DNA of 11,837 nt from a bacterium (GCA_029939815.1 JAOZSF010000028.1:1-11837), one strand, 5' to 3'. Shown: positions 1-7,881, counted from the stretch's first letter. The notes: generated from the letters alone by a model not told the origin. A program made the numbers and translations.

Positions 1-81
1 TGCGATTGCTACTAACAGACCGATGATAGCTACAACGATCATAATTTCTACGAGTGTAAAACCTTTTGCTCTTTTTTTCAT
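1..81 (-). CDS. pilA: Type IV prepilin, N-terminal 27 codons only (cut by window edge)
   Basis: The reverse strand reads a short basic leader (MKKRAKG) followed by FTLVEIMIVVAIIGLLVAIA. This is the class III signal of type IV pilins: a prepilin peptidase site between Gly7 and Phe8, Glu at mature position 5, and the hydrophobic alpha-helix that packs the pilus core. The ATG at 81-79 is preceded by a strong Shine-Dalgarno AAAAGGAG (88-95 on the plus strand as CTCCTTTT), the best ribosome site in the window, as expected for an abundant structural protein. The gene diverges from the pilB operon and has a sigma-54 promoter upstream. The rest lies outside the window, so major pilin versus minor pilin or T2SS pseudopilin cannot be settled. 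The strong SD and PilR-type promoter favour a major pilin, so the symbol is an inference. Confidence 0.9.
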   Translation of the reverse strand, partial: MKKRAKGFTLVEIMIVVAIIGLLVAIA

Positions 82-327
82 GACTTACTCCTTTTGTGGA
101 TTTAGTTAATTAAGTGTTACGTTTTTTTAGTTCTATCTCTTACTTTTATAGCATCATTGTTACAGCAAAAGCAAAAATCAGAGTAATTGCAATTGCGTAT
201 TCAAACAAAGATAAATCTTTTATTAAAGCCACTTTTGAATTTTGCTCATCTGTACTTCTTACATGTTTCATTTTATTTACCTGTTTTTTTAATTAACGTT
301 GCTGTTAATATCAATCACGTTCTGTTT

Positions 328-343
328 AGCATATCGTATGCCA
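328..343 (-). promoter_or_regulatory. Sigma-54 (-24/-12) promoter for the pilin gene
   Basis: On the minus strand the 16-mer TGGCATACGATATGCT fits the sigma-54 consensus TGGCAYRNNNNTTGCW at every specified position except one (A for the first T of TTGC). The invariant GG (341-342) and GC (329-330) are separated by exactly 10 nt. The predicted start site near 317 gives a pilin leader of about 235 nt, which is long. A weaker sigma-70-like site nearer the gene (TTGCTT at 169-174, 18 bp, TATAAA at 145-150, minus strand) is an alternative or second promoter. Pilin genes are classic PilR/sigma-54 targets, and pilR is in this window. Confidence 0.72.
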
Positions 344-426
344 TACTTATATGTACATTACATAAACATCTAAAACCACGCCACTTACCTTATAGCTCAA
401 CGTACTTTTCTTTAAAAAGCCGGATA

Positions 427-448
427 AAAATTGCAGTTTTGCAATTTT
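427..448. promoter_or_regulatory. Candidate upstream activator site: perfect 8-bp inverted repeat
   Basis: AAAATTGC (427-434) and GCAATTTT (441-448) are exact reverse complements separated by 6 nt. The site lies about 85-105 bp upstream of the pilin sigma-54 promoter, a usual distance for enhancer-binding proteins of the NtrC class. The right half belongs to TTTTGCAA (437-444), which recurs at 468-475, 31 bp away, close to three helical turns. A Fis-type HTH dimer such as PilR would be expected to bind a dyad like this. The assignment to PilR is inference, and AT-rich intergenic DNA can produce dyads by chance. Confidence 0.4.
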
Positions 449-599
449 ATATAAGTTCGCATGGCATTTTTGCAAGACTATAATATTTTTTATAAACCGT
501 GAAGCCAAACGGCATCTTTTAGAAATCCGATTTAATTCATCGGACACACGTTTGACTTTGCACTATTTGCATTTATTCTAAGTAAAGATTGTAACAGCA

Positions 600-628
600 T
601 TGTGATTTATTTAGGATTTTATTATAAT
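600..628 (+). promoter_or_regulatory. Sigma-70 promoter for the pil operon
   Basis: TTGTGA (600-605) and a perfect TATAAT (623-628) are separated by 17 bp. Transcription would start near 635, about 67 nt before the first ATG. Two further TATAAT hexamers (664-669 and 678-683) lie closer to the gene but lack recognisable -35 boxes at the right distance. The region is AT-rich, so -10 matches alone carry little weight. Confidence 0.55.
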
Positions 629-701
629 AATGATAAGATATTTTTCCTTTTAATTATATTACTTATAATAAAGGCTCTATAATTTAAAACCTCGAGCTAT
701 T

Positions 702-1511
702 ATGAAAAGAAAACCTAGAAATCTGTTTATGCTACCACGCGAAATTCGAATACGTTTGGTAATCGCGTTCTCTTTAATGGCTGTAATCCCTCTACTGGCA
801 ACCATTTATTTTGTTACAATTTATCTTGCAAATGTTCAAATGCCGGTTTACTGGATTAAACTAACTCTTTTAACTTCAATGATACTTATGTGCGCCGGTT
901 TTATAATCATGCGCAGTTGTATATGGAGCATTGTTGATATTGCTCAAACAACCGATGAGTTAATAACAAATCACCAGCATAAAAGATCTAATGATAATGA
1001 ACTTTTAAAATTCGAACATTTTCTCCTGTATATGGAAGATCAGATATATGCCGCCAAACGAATTCTCCGCACAAAACGAAAATTCGATTCTCCGGTTAAG
1101 TCATTTAAACTTCCAACACTTATCCCATCATCATTAATTAAAAATCGTTTAATCAGCCTAACTAAAAATGCGGAGGTCAACTGCAGCCAAATCGGCATCT
1201 TTGCATGGCAAAACAGTAATGTTTCCAAAGATGAATCCAATGATGAAACATATATTCCGGAATGGCTTGTAAACTTCATCAAAAACAACAACGTTACTCC
1301 TGATGCTATCGGACGACAACGCCCGGGTTACTGGATGGGCTGGGCGGAAAACAAAGATGTTAAGGAAATGGATGAATACTTGAAAAGTGCACGGGAAAAT
1401 ATTTCTGCCAATAACTTAAAAAACATTACTGTTGTCGCATTCAGTCATCCATCCATTCACTCTGATTTATCATTCTTGCGTAATTCTATAGAAATACTGG
1501 AGATTGACTGA
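702..1511 (+). CDS. Two-TM membrane protein with a probable degenerate GGDEF domain
   Basis: First gene of the pil operon, 269 aa, not recognised as a named family. A basic N-terminus precedes two membrane helices (about residues 18-42 and 52-72). A polar, possibly helical linker (about 75-130) of the HAMP/signalling-helix kind follows. The C-terminal part (about 146-258) has the element order of a GGDEF domain: a hydrophobic strand GIFAWQ at 165-170, then IGRQRPGYWMGW at 203-214 where RYGGDEFxxxL would stand, a helix EYLKSARENIS, and ITVVAFSH at 242-249 like the ITVSIGVA strand. The catalytic GG(D/E)EF is absent (RPGYW), so it would not make cyclic di-GMP. The fold call is inference from pattern only. 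The next two genes carry MshEN-type domains, which in other systems bind cyclic di-GMP, so a signalling role in pilus assembly is plausible. No good Shine-Dalgarno precedes the ATG. The stop overlaps the next start by 1 nt (TGATG). Confidence 0.8.
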   Translation: MKRKPRNLFMLPREIRIRLVIAFSLMAVIPLLATIYFVTIYLANVQMPVYWIKLTLLTSMILMCAGFIIMRSCIWSIVDIAQTTDELITNHQHKRSNDNELLKFEHFLLYMEDQIYAAKRILRTKRKFDSPVKSFKLPTLIPSSLIKNRLISLTKNAEVNCSQIGIFAWQNSNVSKDESNDETYIPEWLVNFIKNNNVTPDAIGRQRPGYWMGWAENKDVKEMDEYLKSARENISANNLKNITVVAFSHPSIHSDLSFLRNSIEILEID

Positions 1512-1963
1512 TGAATAAATCGAATCTACTCTTTAATAATACATTGGACGGTTTTCTTAAAAGCAAAAAATACGTTGAAGATAATCAACTGAAAGAAATT
1601 AAAAGCGTGCGAAATGCCGAAGGTGGGGGCTGGGCCGGCCATTTTGTTGATTCAGGCTGTCTCACCGAGAATGAGCTTCTGCGCTTAATCATAGAAGAAA
1701 CCGGGCTCCCCTACATTCCAATTCTCGGAATAACTCCACACGAAGACCTTCTAAGTGAATTTACATTTGATTTTATGAAAGCATTCGAATGCTTTCCGGT
1801 AGATAAAATAGGACGTATACTTACAATCGCCACCCCCAATCCTTTTCAGCAGGAACTTCTCCGAAGCAGAAACACCGCAGACTGCAAAATCAAACTGTTT
1901 GTCTGCCGAGTCAGCGAATGGCGGGAAAAGATCCGCCTTATGACACAATCAAAAAACAACTAA
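1511..1963 (+). CDS. Stand-alone MshEN-like (GspE/PilB N-terminal) domain protein
   Basis: A 150-aa protein resembling only the N-terminal domain of PilB/GspE ATPases (MshEN, T2SSE_N), with no ATPase part. Visible features are GHFVDSGCLTENELLRLI (43-60), matching the repeated xxLxxxGxxxxxxLxxxL helix pair, then EETGLPYIPI (62-71), typical of EQLGLPYVDL in the family. FPVDKIGRILTIATPNP (95-111) corresponds to the LPVxxxGxxLxVAMADP strand pair. The RLG start of the cyclic-di-GMP motif is not intact (GWAG instead), so ligand binding is doubtful. The start overlaps the previous stop, and GGAG (1499-1502) sits 8 nt upstream. The stop is 3 nt before pilB. Probable role: accessory subunit or regulator of PilB, or a remnant of a domain duplication. 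It ends at a clean stop, and pilB has its own complete N-terminal domain, so it is not a frameshifted piece of pilB. Confidence 0.8.
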   Translation: MNKSNLLFNNTLDGFLKSKKYVEDNQLKEIKSVRNAEGGGWAGHFVDSGCLTENELLRLIIEETGLPYIPILGITPHEDLLSEFTFDFMKAFECFPVDKIGRILTIATPNPFQQELLRSRNTADCKIKLFVCRVSEWREKIRLMTQSKNN

Positions 1964-1966
1964 CAT

Positions 1967-3685
1967 ATGGCTTCCAAAACAAATAAAATATTCCAGGATG
2001 ACCTGGCAAAAGCACTTGTTGAACTCGGTATTATCACTGATGAGCAACTTACATCATCGCTTAGAGAACAGGAAATAGAAGGAGGTTCAATCTGCGACAT
2101 TCTACTCGGGAAAGAAATGGTTACCGAGGAGGAAATGTTAAGCGTTTTCGCTCTTTCGCATAATATCGTACCGATTGCATTAAATAAGATAGATATTGAA
2201 AAGGAGGTTATTGAGCTAATTACGGAAGAAACAGCTTTATACTATAATGCTGTCCCGGTAGGAAAAACCGGAAGATATCTTACTATGGCTCTCGCCGATC
2301 CACTCAATGTTTTTGCGATTGACGACCTGTCGTTAATGACAAACACTAAAATCATTCCGGTTGTAACATTAGCTTCCGATATAAAAACAGTCTTGGATAA
2401 ACATTATCATCAGTCAGAAAATTTCGATGAAATTCTGGCTAATATCAGCGATGAAGATATTTCCGACACAATTGTTAAGGAAGATGAACTTAATATCGAC
2501 AGTATGGTCGATGAAACCGCTGCTGCTCCGGTAGTTAAACTGGTGAATGTTATTCTTACTCAGGCTATAGAAGAAAGAGCAAGTGATATTCATATTGAAC
2601 CTTTTGACCACAAAACTGTAATTCGATATAGAATTGACGGCGTTTTGTATGAAAGACCAAGCCCGCCTCCAGCTCTTTACCGTTCAATCGTATCGAGAAT
2701 AAAAGTTATTTCTCAACTTGATATTTCGGAAAGAAGATTACCGCAAGACGGTCGTTTCAGGATCAGAACTAAAGGTCGTGAAATTGATTTCAGAGTATCA
2801 ACACTCCCTACTGTTCACGGTGAAAAAGTGGTAATGCGTGTTCTTGATAAATCTCATCAAACCGGCGGTATCGAAAAGATAGGAATGGAAGGTTTGGCTC
2901 TCCAGCGTTTTATTAAAGCTCTAAACCAGCCTCATGGGATGATATTTGTCACGGGCCCGACCGGAAGCGGTAAAACAACAACCCTTTATGCGTGTGTGAG
3001 ACGTCTAAATAAACCCGACGTTAATATCGTTACTGTTGAGGACCCTGTCGAATATCAATTCCAGGGAATCAACCAGGTACAAATAAAAGCGGATATAAAA
3101 CTTACTTTTGCCGCCGGACTTCGGTCAATCCTGAGGCAGGACCCGGATATTGTTATGGTTGGAGAAGTTCGCGATTTTGAAACAGCCGATATTTCCGTAA
3201 AAGCCGCGCTTACAGGTCATCTCGTTCTAACTACCCTTCACACAAACGATGCGTCAAGCGCTTTCGCAAGAATCATTGATATGGGCGTGGAACCTTACCT
3301 TGTCGCTTCAGCAGTAAACCTTATTGCCGCACAAAGACTTGCCAGGCGTTTATGCAACAGATGTAAAGAACCGGTTGAAATTAATCCCGAAACATTAGAA
3401 CGCGCTCAATTCACTACCCTGCCGGATTCCAAACCAACCTTTTATAAACCTGTCGGATGCAGATATTGCCGCCAAACAGGATATTCAGGCCGCTTGGCTC
3501 TGCTTGAAGTCCTGGAAGTCAGTGAAGATATAAGAAAAATTATTCTTACAAATGCTGATACTTCACATATAAAAGAACAGGCATTAAAAGACGGACTGCA
3601 AACATTAAGACAAGTCGGTTTAGCTCGTGTAGCAGAGGGAATAACATCTCTTGAAGAAATACTCAGAGTAACCAAAGCCGATTAA
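1967..3685 (+). CDS. pilB: PilB, type IV pilus extension ATPase
   Basis: A 572-aa cytoplasmic hexameric AAA-like ATPase that powers pilin polymerisation at the inner membrane, acting on PilC. The N-terminal MshEN domain spans about 8-145 (DLAKALVELGIITDEQL at 12-28, GKTGRYLTMALADPL at 99-113). The linker carries acidic residues (151-183). The ATPase core has Walker A GPTGSGKTT (330-338), Asp box TVEDPVE (356-362), Walker B ILRQDPDIVMVGEVRD (388-403) and His box TGHLVLTTLHTN (417-428). The zinc tetracysteine of PilB/GspE is present as C463, C466, C498 and C501. Length is normal for the family. The two MshEN motifs lack a clear RLG, so cyclic-di-GMP binding cannot be assumed. The ATG lies 3 nt after the previous stop with no Shine-Dalgarno, suggesting translational coupling. 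The domains alone also fit GspE of type II secretion. The PilS/PilR neighbours and the pilin favour PilB. Confidence 0.95.
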   Translation: MASKTNKIFQDDLAKALVELGIITDEQLTSSLREQEIEGGSICDILLGKEMVTEEEMLSVFALSHNIVPIALNKIDIEKEVIELITEETALYYNAVPVGKTGRYLTMALADPLNVFAIDDLSLMTNTKIIPVVTLASDIKTVLDKHYHQSENFDEILANISDEDISDTIVKEDELNIDSMVDETAAAPVVKLVNVILTQAIEERASDIHIEPFDHKTVIRYRIDGVLYERPSPPPALYRSIVSRIKVISQLDISERRLPQDGRFRIRTKGREIDFRVSTLPTVHGEKVVMRVLDKSHQTGGIEKIGMEGLALQRFIKALNQPHGMIFVTGPTGSGKTTTLYACVRRLNKPDVNIVTVEDPVEYQFQGINQVQIKADIKLTFAAGLRSILRQDPDIVMVGEVRDFETADISVKAALTGHLVLTTLHTNDASSAFARIIDMGVEPYLVASAVNLIAAQRLARRLCNRCKEPVEINPETLERAQFTTLPDSKPTFYKPVGCRYCRQTGYSGRLALLEVLEVSEDIRKIILTNADTSHIKEQALKDGLQTLRQVGLARVAEGITSLEEILRVTKAD

Positions 3686-3705
3686 AATTCATTGATTTAT
3701 AAATT

Positions 3706-4908
3706 ATGAAATCTTTTCGATGTACATACAGAGAACCATCAGGCAAAATCGAAAGCGAGCGTATCGAAGCCGATAATCAAGCGGAGGTAATTGAGTTATT
3801 ATCATCCAAGAATTTCATTATCCTTTCTATTGCAGAGGAAACATCGAAGGGAGGGCTGAAATCCAAAAAGTCAGGAAAAATTAAAGATGAAGATATTGTC
3901 ATCTTTGTACGCCAACTCTCAACTATGATCGATGCCGGGATTCCATTACTGCAATGCCTGCAAACTCTGAGTGACCAAGCGGACGAAGGCAAATTACAGC
4001 AAACTCTAAACGCCCTGGTCGACGACGTTACTCATGGCAAAAGTTTTTCTGAAGCTCTTGCTGTATATCCAAAAGTATTTGACAACCTCTTCGTTAATAT
4101 GGTGCGGGCGGGAGAAGCAGGTGGATTTCTTTCTGATGTGCTGGAAAAGCTTGCCGGTTATCTCGAATCGTCAGTTGCACTCAAAAGAAAAGTTAAGTCA
4201 GCGTTAATGTATCCCACAATTGTTATGTCGATCGCGTTTCTTATCCTTACTTTACTTATTGTTAAGGTAATTCCCGTATTTGAAGGCATGTTTTCGGATT
4301 TCGGAGCGGAGCTGCCATTGCCAACCCGAGTTTTGATCGGGACAAGCCATTTTATAATAGGATGGTGGTGGCTGATTATTGCATGCGCAATCGGTCTTTT
4401 TTTTCTTTTCAAATGGTACACAAACACCAAACGCGGCAGATTACAACTGCATACATTATTCTTTAATTTACCTGTCTTCGGGCAGCTCATACGTAAAGTC
4501 GCAATTGCTAAATTCACCTCTACTCTCGCGTCCCTCATCAGTAGCGGCGTTTCTATTATTCAATCCCTTGAAATCGTGTCAGAAGCTTCAACTAATGATG
4601 TGCTTAAACTTGTTATCAAAGACGCAACGCGTAGAACGGAAAAAGGTGACCCTATCGCGGACGCGTTCAATTCGTCTCCGTATATTCCTAAAATGGTTTG
4701 CAAAATGATAAGCATCGGCGAAACTACCGGCAAACTCGATTCTTTGCTGGCACGGGTAAGTATTTTTTATACGGAACAGGTAAACACCGCTGTTGACGGA
4801 ATAACCTCTTTAATTGAGCCTGTTATGATCGCGATTCTCGGCGTTATAATCGGTGGGGTTATGCTCGCTATGTTTATGCCTATCTTTAAAATGAGCTCTG
4901 TAGTTTAA
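3706..4908 (+). CDS. pilC: PilC, inner-membrane platform protein of the type IV pilus
   Basis: A 400-aa polytopic protein of the PilC/GspF family. It is the membrane platform on which PilB acts to feed pilins into the fibre. Residues 1-45 match the N-terminal cytoplasmic segment of PilC. Two T2SSF domains follow: about 65-190, opening with the signature FVRQLSTMIDAGIPLLQCL (67-85), and about 266-392, opening with AKFTSTLASLISSGVSIIQSL (268-288). Membrane helices are visible at about 170-189, 217-236 and 370-392, the usual three. GEAGGFLSDVL (136-146) and GETTGKLDSLL (338-348) are the matching internal repeat motifs. It starts 20 nt after pilB without a Shine-Dalgarno and overlaps pilS by 1 nt (TAATG), so it is surely in the same operon. 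In many Deltaproteobacteria pilT stands between pilB and pilC, but not here. Confidence 0.95.
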   Translation: MKSFRCTYREPSGKIESERIEADNQAEVIELLSSKNFIILSIAEETSKGGLKSKKSGKIKDEDIVIFVRQLSTMIDAGIPLLQCLQTLSDQADEGKLQQTLNALVDDVTHGKSFSEALAVYPKVFDNLFVNMVRAGEAGGFLSDVLEKLAGYLESSVALKRKVKSALMYPTIVMSIAFLILTLLIVKVIPVFEGMFSDFGAELPLPTRVLIGTSHFIIGWWWLIIACAIGLFFLFKWYTNTKRGRLQLHTLFFNLPVFGQLIRKVAIAKFTSTLASLISSGVSIIQSLEIVSEASTNDVLKLVIKDATRRTEKGDPIADAFNSSPYIPKMVCKMISIGETTGKLDSLLARVSIFYTEQVNTAVDGITSLIEPVMIAILGVIIGGVMLAMFMPIFKMSSVV

Positions 4909-6533
4909 TGAATACACAATTTTTCACAAATAAATTCGATGACTCTATGTACCTGCGCGTTCAGTGGTTAATGATCGTGCGTCTTATCGCAATAACAATC
5001 ACTTTAACTGTCGGCTTCCTGGTTTTCAACATCCCTCTCGATTCCTTTTATGAGTTTATTGCTTTTTATTATCTCATTTCCGTTCTGTATATAATTTTAC
5101 TCCAAAGATCAAAGCATTTTGCGTTCCTTGGATTTTTTCAAATTACAATAGACATAATCGCAATTACATCTATAGTTGCTTATGCCGGTCCGGTTGACAG
5201 CGTATTTCCAAATCTTTACATTCTGGTCATTATTCTTTCAATCATTGTCTTTCCGAAGTATGGCGGCGCAGTTACTGCAGCTGTATCTGTTATTATGTAT
5301 ATTTCGACAATCTTGTATCTCTTTTTAAATTCTTCATCCGAGTATATTAATATATTAGGCGGACCAAAAGTTACTTTCTATGTTGCGTATATTTATGTTA
5401 CAATCTTCATCGCCGTTGGATATCTTGCTAATTATCTCTCCAAAATATTAAGGGAAAAAACAAGCGAACTCGAGCAGTTGGCAAAGCAAAGCAGTTATGT
5501 TTTCAGGCATATCAATACAGGATTATTAATTATTAATAAGGAAAACAACGTAACTTATGCCAATAACGCCGCTTTAAACCTCTTATCGGCAAATAACGAA
5601 CATATTGATGGAATCCACTGGCAAACTTTATTTGATACTGACCATATCGATAGTATTATCTTGAAAAATATGTTTGAAAACAGTAGCGAAATTGAACTCG
5701 TGGCAAAAAGCAGAAACGCTAAAGATATACCCGTTGCCGTTTCATTCTCAAATATCAGAGATTATTCAAATAAAATTAATTTCAAAATTATTCTTTTCAG
5801 AGACCTCAGACTGCAGAAATTAAATGAACAAAAATTGCTGGAAGCCGAACGACTTAAAGCTATCGCTAACCTCTCGGCTACCGTTGCTCACGAAATCGGA
5901 AATCCGTTGGCTTCAATAAGCGGATCTGCAGAGCTTATGCTGACTAATGCTATAGACGATAAGCAAAAACATCTTTTGCAAATCATCTGTAAAGAAGTTG
6001 ACCGCCTGACCGATATAGTCACCGATTTCCTTTCTTTCACACGATTAAGATCCATAGAACTTACCACTTTTGACTTAAATAATTTGATTATGGACGTTGT
6101 TGTTCTACTGCACCACAGTAAACAGTTCCCCGATAACATGAAACTCCTCTTCAACGAATTATCTGAACCTTTTTATATAATGGCTGATGAAAAGCAATTG
6201 AAGCAGGCGTTTCTTAATATTGGACTTAACGCTCTTGAAGCCATGCCTAACGGAGGCAAATTAGAAATAACCTTAACTCCGAGCGAGAAACACGACTCCA
6301 TCGAAATACAAATAAGTGATTCCGGCGGCGGAATACCAAAGAAATCCCTGAATAATATTTTCGACTCTTTCTTTACTACTAAAAATAGCGGTTCAGGTAT
6401 AGGTCTTTATGTAACGCAAAAAATCGTTCATAGTCACCGCGGAAAAATATCCGTTAAATCTTCTCCGGAAGAAGGAACCGTATTCTATATCACATTACCC
6501 ACTAACATTAAACATAATAATGAACAACTCTAA
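4908..6533 (+). CDS. pilS: PilS, membrane sensor histidine kinase
   Basis: A 541-aa kinase of the NtrB/PilS type, which autophosphorylates and passes the phosphate to PilR. The N-terminus has six likely membrane helices (about 20-41, 47-66, 72-93, 100-116, 120-141, 156-177), the arrangement known for PilS of Pseudomonas, where the membrane part senses pilin. A PAS domain follows (about 195-300; GLLIINKENNVTYANNAA at 205-222). The kinase core has the H-box AHEIGNPLASI with phospho-acceptor His328, an N-box around FLNIGLNALEAM (435-446), G1 DSGGGIP (471-477), F-box FDSFFTTK (485-492) and G2 GSGIGL (495-500). All catalytic motifs are intact. The start overlaps the pilC stop by 1 nt, and the end overlaps pilR by 14 nt, so the pair is translationally coupled. 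Confidence 0.93.
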   Translation: MNTQFFTNKFDDSMYLRVQWLMIVRLIAITITLTVGFLVFNIPLDSFYEFIAFYYLISVLYIILLQRSKHFAFLGFFQITIDIIAITSIVAYAGPVDSVFPNLYILVIILSIIVFPKYGGAVTAAVSVIMYISTILYLFLNSSSEYINILGGPKVTFYVAYIYVTIFIAVGYLANYLSKILREKTSELEQLAKQSSYVFRHINTGLLIINKENNVTYANNAALNLLSANNEHIDGIHWQTLFDTDHIDSIILKNMFENSSEIELVAKSRNAKDIPVAVSFSNIRDYSNKINFKIILFRDLRLQKLNEQKLLEAERLKAIANLSATVAHEIGNPLASISGSAELMLTNAIDDKQKHLLQIICKEVDRLTDIVTDFLSFTRLRSIELTTFDLNNLIMDVVVLLHHSKQFPDNMKLLFNELSEPFYIMADEKQLKQAFLNIGLNALEAMPNGGKLEITLTPSEKHDSIEIQISDSGGGIPKKSLNNIFDSFFTTKNSGSGIGLYVTQKIVHSHRGKISVKSSPEEGTVFYITLPTNIKHNNEQL

Positions 6534-7881
6534 AAAAGCACAAGTTCTTATAGTCGATGACGAAGTTAATCTTCTTGAAGTATTAACTACTGTTGTCGCA
6601 AACGAAGGATATTCAGTTAAATCAACTAACTTCCCGGATAAAGCTGAAAGTATGATCGATAAATATGATTTCGATCTGGTAATTACCGACCTTAAAATGT
6701 CGCCTATCGACGGCATGAGCATCTTGCGGTACGCTAAAAGAAAAGACCCAAACACCCAAGTCCTGATGATGACCGCTTTCGGCACTATCGAAACCGCTAT
6801 CGAAGCCCTTAAAGCCGGCGCTTTTGATTATGTCGTTAAACCGTTTAAACTCGATAATATTAAACTGTTCATACGACGCGCACTTGAACATCGCGCTACT
6901 ATTATTGAAAATGATAATCTCAAAGAAATTCTAAAACAAAAATATGACTTCAAAAATATAATCGGAGAAAGTTCAGAGCTAAGAAATGTTATTCAATGTG
7001 TACAAAAGGTTGCCGCGACAGATGCTACTGTTTTAATTACCGGCGAAAGTGGAACAGGTAAAGAATTGTTCGCAAAAGCCATTTTCGCTAACAGTAACAG
7101 ACAAAATATGCCGTTCGTTTCTATTAATTGCGGCGCAATGGTCGAAACTCTGCTCGAATCCGAATTATTCGGGCATGTTAAAGGCTCCTTTACCGATGCT
7201 GTTTCAGATAAGAAAGGGCTTTTTCAGGTTGCCGATGGTGGAACCATATTTCTCGATGAAATAGGACTTACTTCCAAATCTTTTCAAATGAAACTGCTCA
7301 GAGTTCTTCAGGAAAGGGAAATCAGACGCGTTGGGGATACCAGAGATATAAAAGTTGATGTGAGGATCATTGCGGCAACAAATGAAAATCTGGAAGAAAA
7401 AGTTAAAAATAATTCATTCAGGGAAGACCTGTATTACAGGCTCAGCGTCTTTCCTATTCTTCTGCCGCCTCTTCGAAACAGAACCGGTGATATTCCACTT
7501 CTTATAAAATATTTTCTTGATAAATCAAGCGCGAAATTAGGTAAAACTTTCCGGCCGGAAAAAGAATTTGTCGATATTCTCTCTAAATACAATTGGCCCG
7601 GCAATATTAGAGAGCTCGAGAACATTATCGAAAGATCCGTTTTACTCGCAGAATCAACTGCAATCAAAGCGAATAATCTGCCGGACTCACTCCTGAATTT
7701 TAACAATTCGGAAAAAACAAGCGATGACCGCGAACTGCGCGCTGTTATAGATGAAGCTCAGCGCAATCATATATTGCGCGTTCTTGAAGAAACAAACGGA
7801 AACAAAAAACTTGCGTCAAGAATCCTCGATATAGACCCCGCCACGCTTTACAGAAAAATGGAAAAGCTCAGTATTGAGTAA
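6520..7881 (+). CDS. pilR: PilR, sigma-54-dependent response regulator
   Basis: A 453-aa NtrC-family activator. The receiver domain (1-120) has acidic D13/D14, phospho-acceptor D57 (ITDLKM), T85 and K107 (VKPF). The AAA+ domain (about 148-380) has Walker A GESGTGKE (175-182), Walker B GTIFLDEIG (241-249), FREDLYYRL with arginine finger residues (300-308) and sensor II WPGNIRELEN (359-368). The sigma-54 contact loop reads GSFTDA (222-227) rather than GAFTGA: the key Phe and Thr are kept, while the second Gly is Asp. A Fis-type helix-turn-helix closes the protein (about 411-450; ASRILDIDPATLYRKMEKL). Its likely target is the sigma-54 promoter at 328-343 in front of the divergent pilin gene. The start lies inside pilS and lacks a Shine-Dalgarno. 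No strong terminator follows. Confidence 0.93.
   Translation: MNNSKKAQVLIVDDEVNLLEVLTTVVANEGYSVKSTNFPDKAESMIDKYDFDLVITDLKMSPIDGMSILRYAKRKDPNTQVLMMTAFGTIETAIEALKAGAFDYVVKPFKLDNIKLFIRRALEHRATIIENDNLKEILKQKYDFKNIIGESSELRNVIQCVQKVAATDATVLITGESGTGKELFAKAIFANSNRQNMPFVSINCGAMVETLLESELFGHVKGSFTDAVSDKKGLFQVADGGTIFLDEIGLTSKSFQMKLLRVLQEREIRRVGDTRDIKVDVRIIAATNENLEEKVKNNSFREDLYYRLSVFPILLPPLRNRTGDIPLLIKYFLDKSSAKLGKTFRPEKEFVDILSKYNWPGNIRELENIIERSVLLAESTAIKANNLPDSLLNFNNSEKTSDDRELRAVIDEAQRNHILRVLEETNGNKKLASRILDIDPATLYRKMEKLSIE

Larger units (their letters stand above)
82..701. other. Divergent intergenic region between pilin and the pilB operon
   Basis: This AT-rich 620-bp stretch carries no convincing gene. 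The open frames crossing it lack ribosome sites, and their compositions are Ile/Phe/Ser-rich, as AT-rich noncoding DNA translates. It holds the pilin Shine-Dalgarno, the sigma-54 promoter, the candidate activator dyad and the rightward sigma-70 promoter. A 10-bp palindrome AATTGCAATT (185-194) inside the presumed pilin leader resembles the half-sites of the activator dyad. No intrinsic terminator was seen. Confidence 0.7.

Noticed and set aside
462..475. TGGCATTTTTGCAA on the plus strand as a sigma-54 promoter
   Set aside because: GG and GC are separated by 7 nt instead of the required 10.
187..547. ORFs of 98 aa (+) and 66 aa (-) in the pilin-operon gap
   Set aside because: No ribosome sites and no recognisable domains. 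They overlap each other and the predicted promoter elements.
4158..4708. Antisense (126 aa) and alternate-frame (109 aa) ORFs inside pilC
   Set aside because: Shadows of the well-supported pilC frame, without ribosome sites or domain features.
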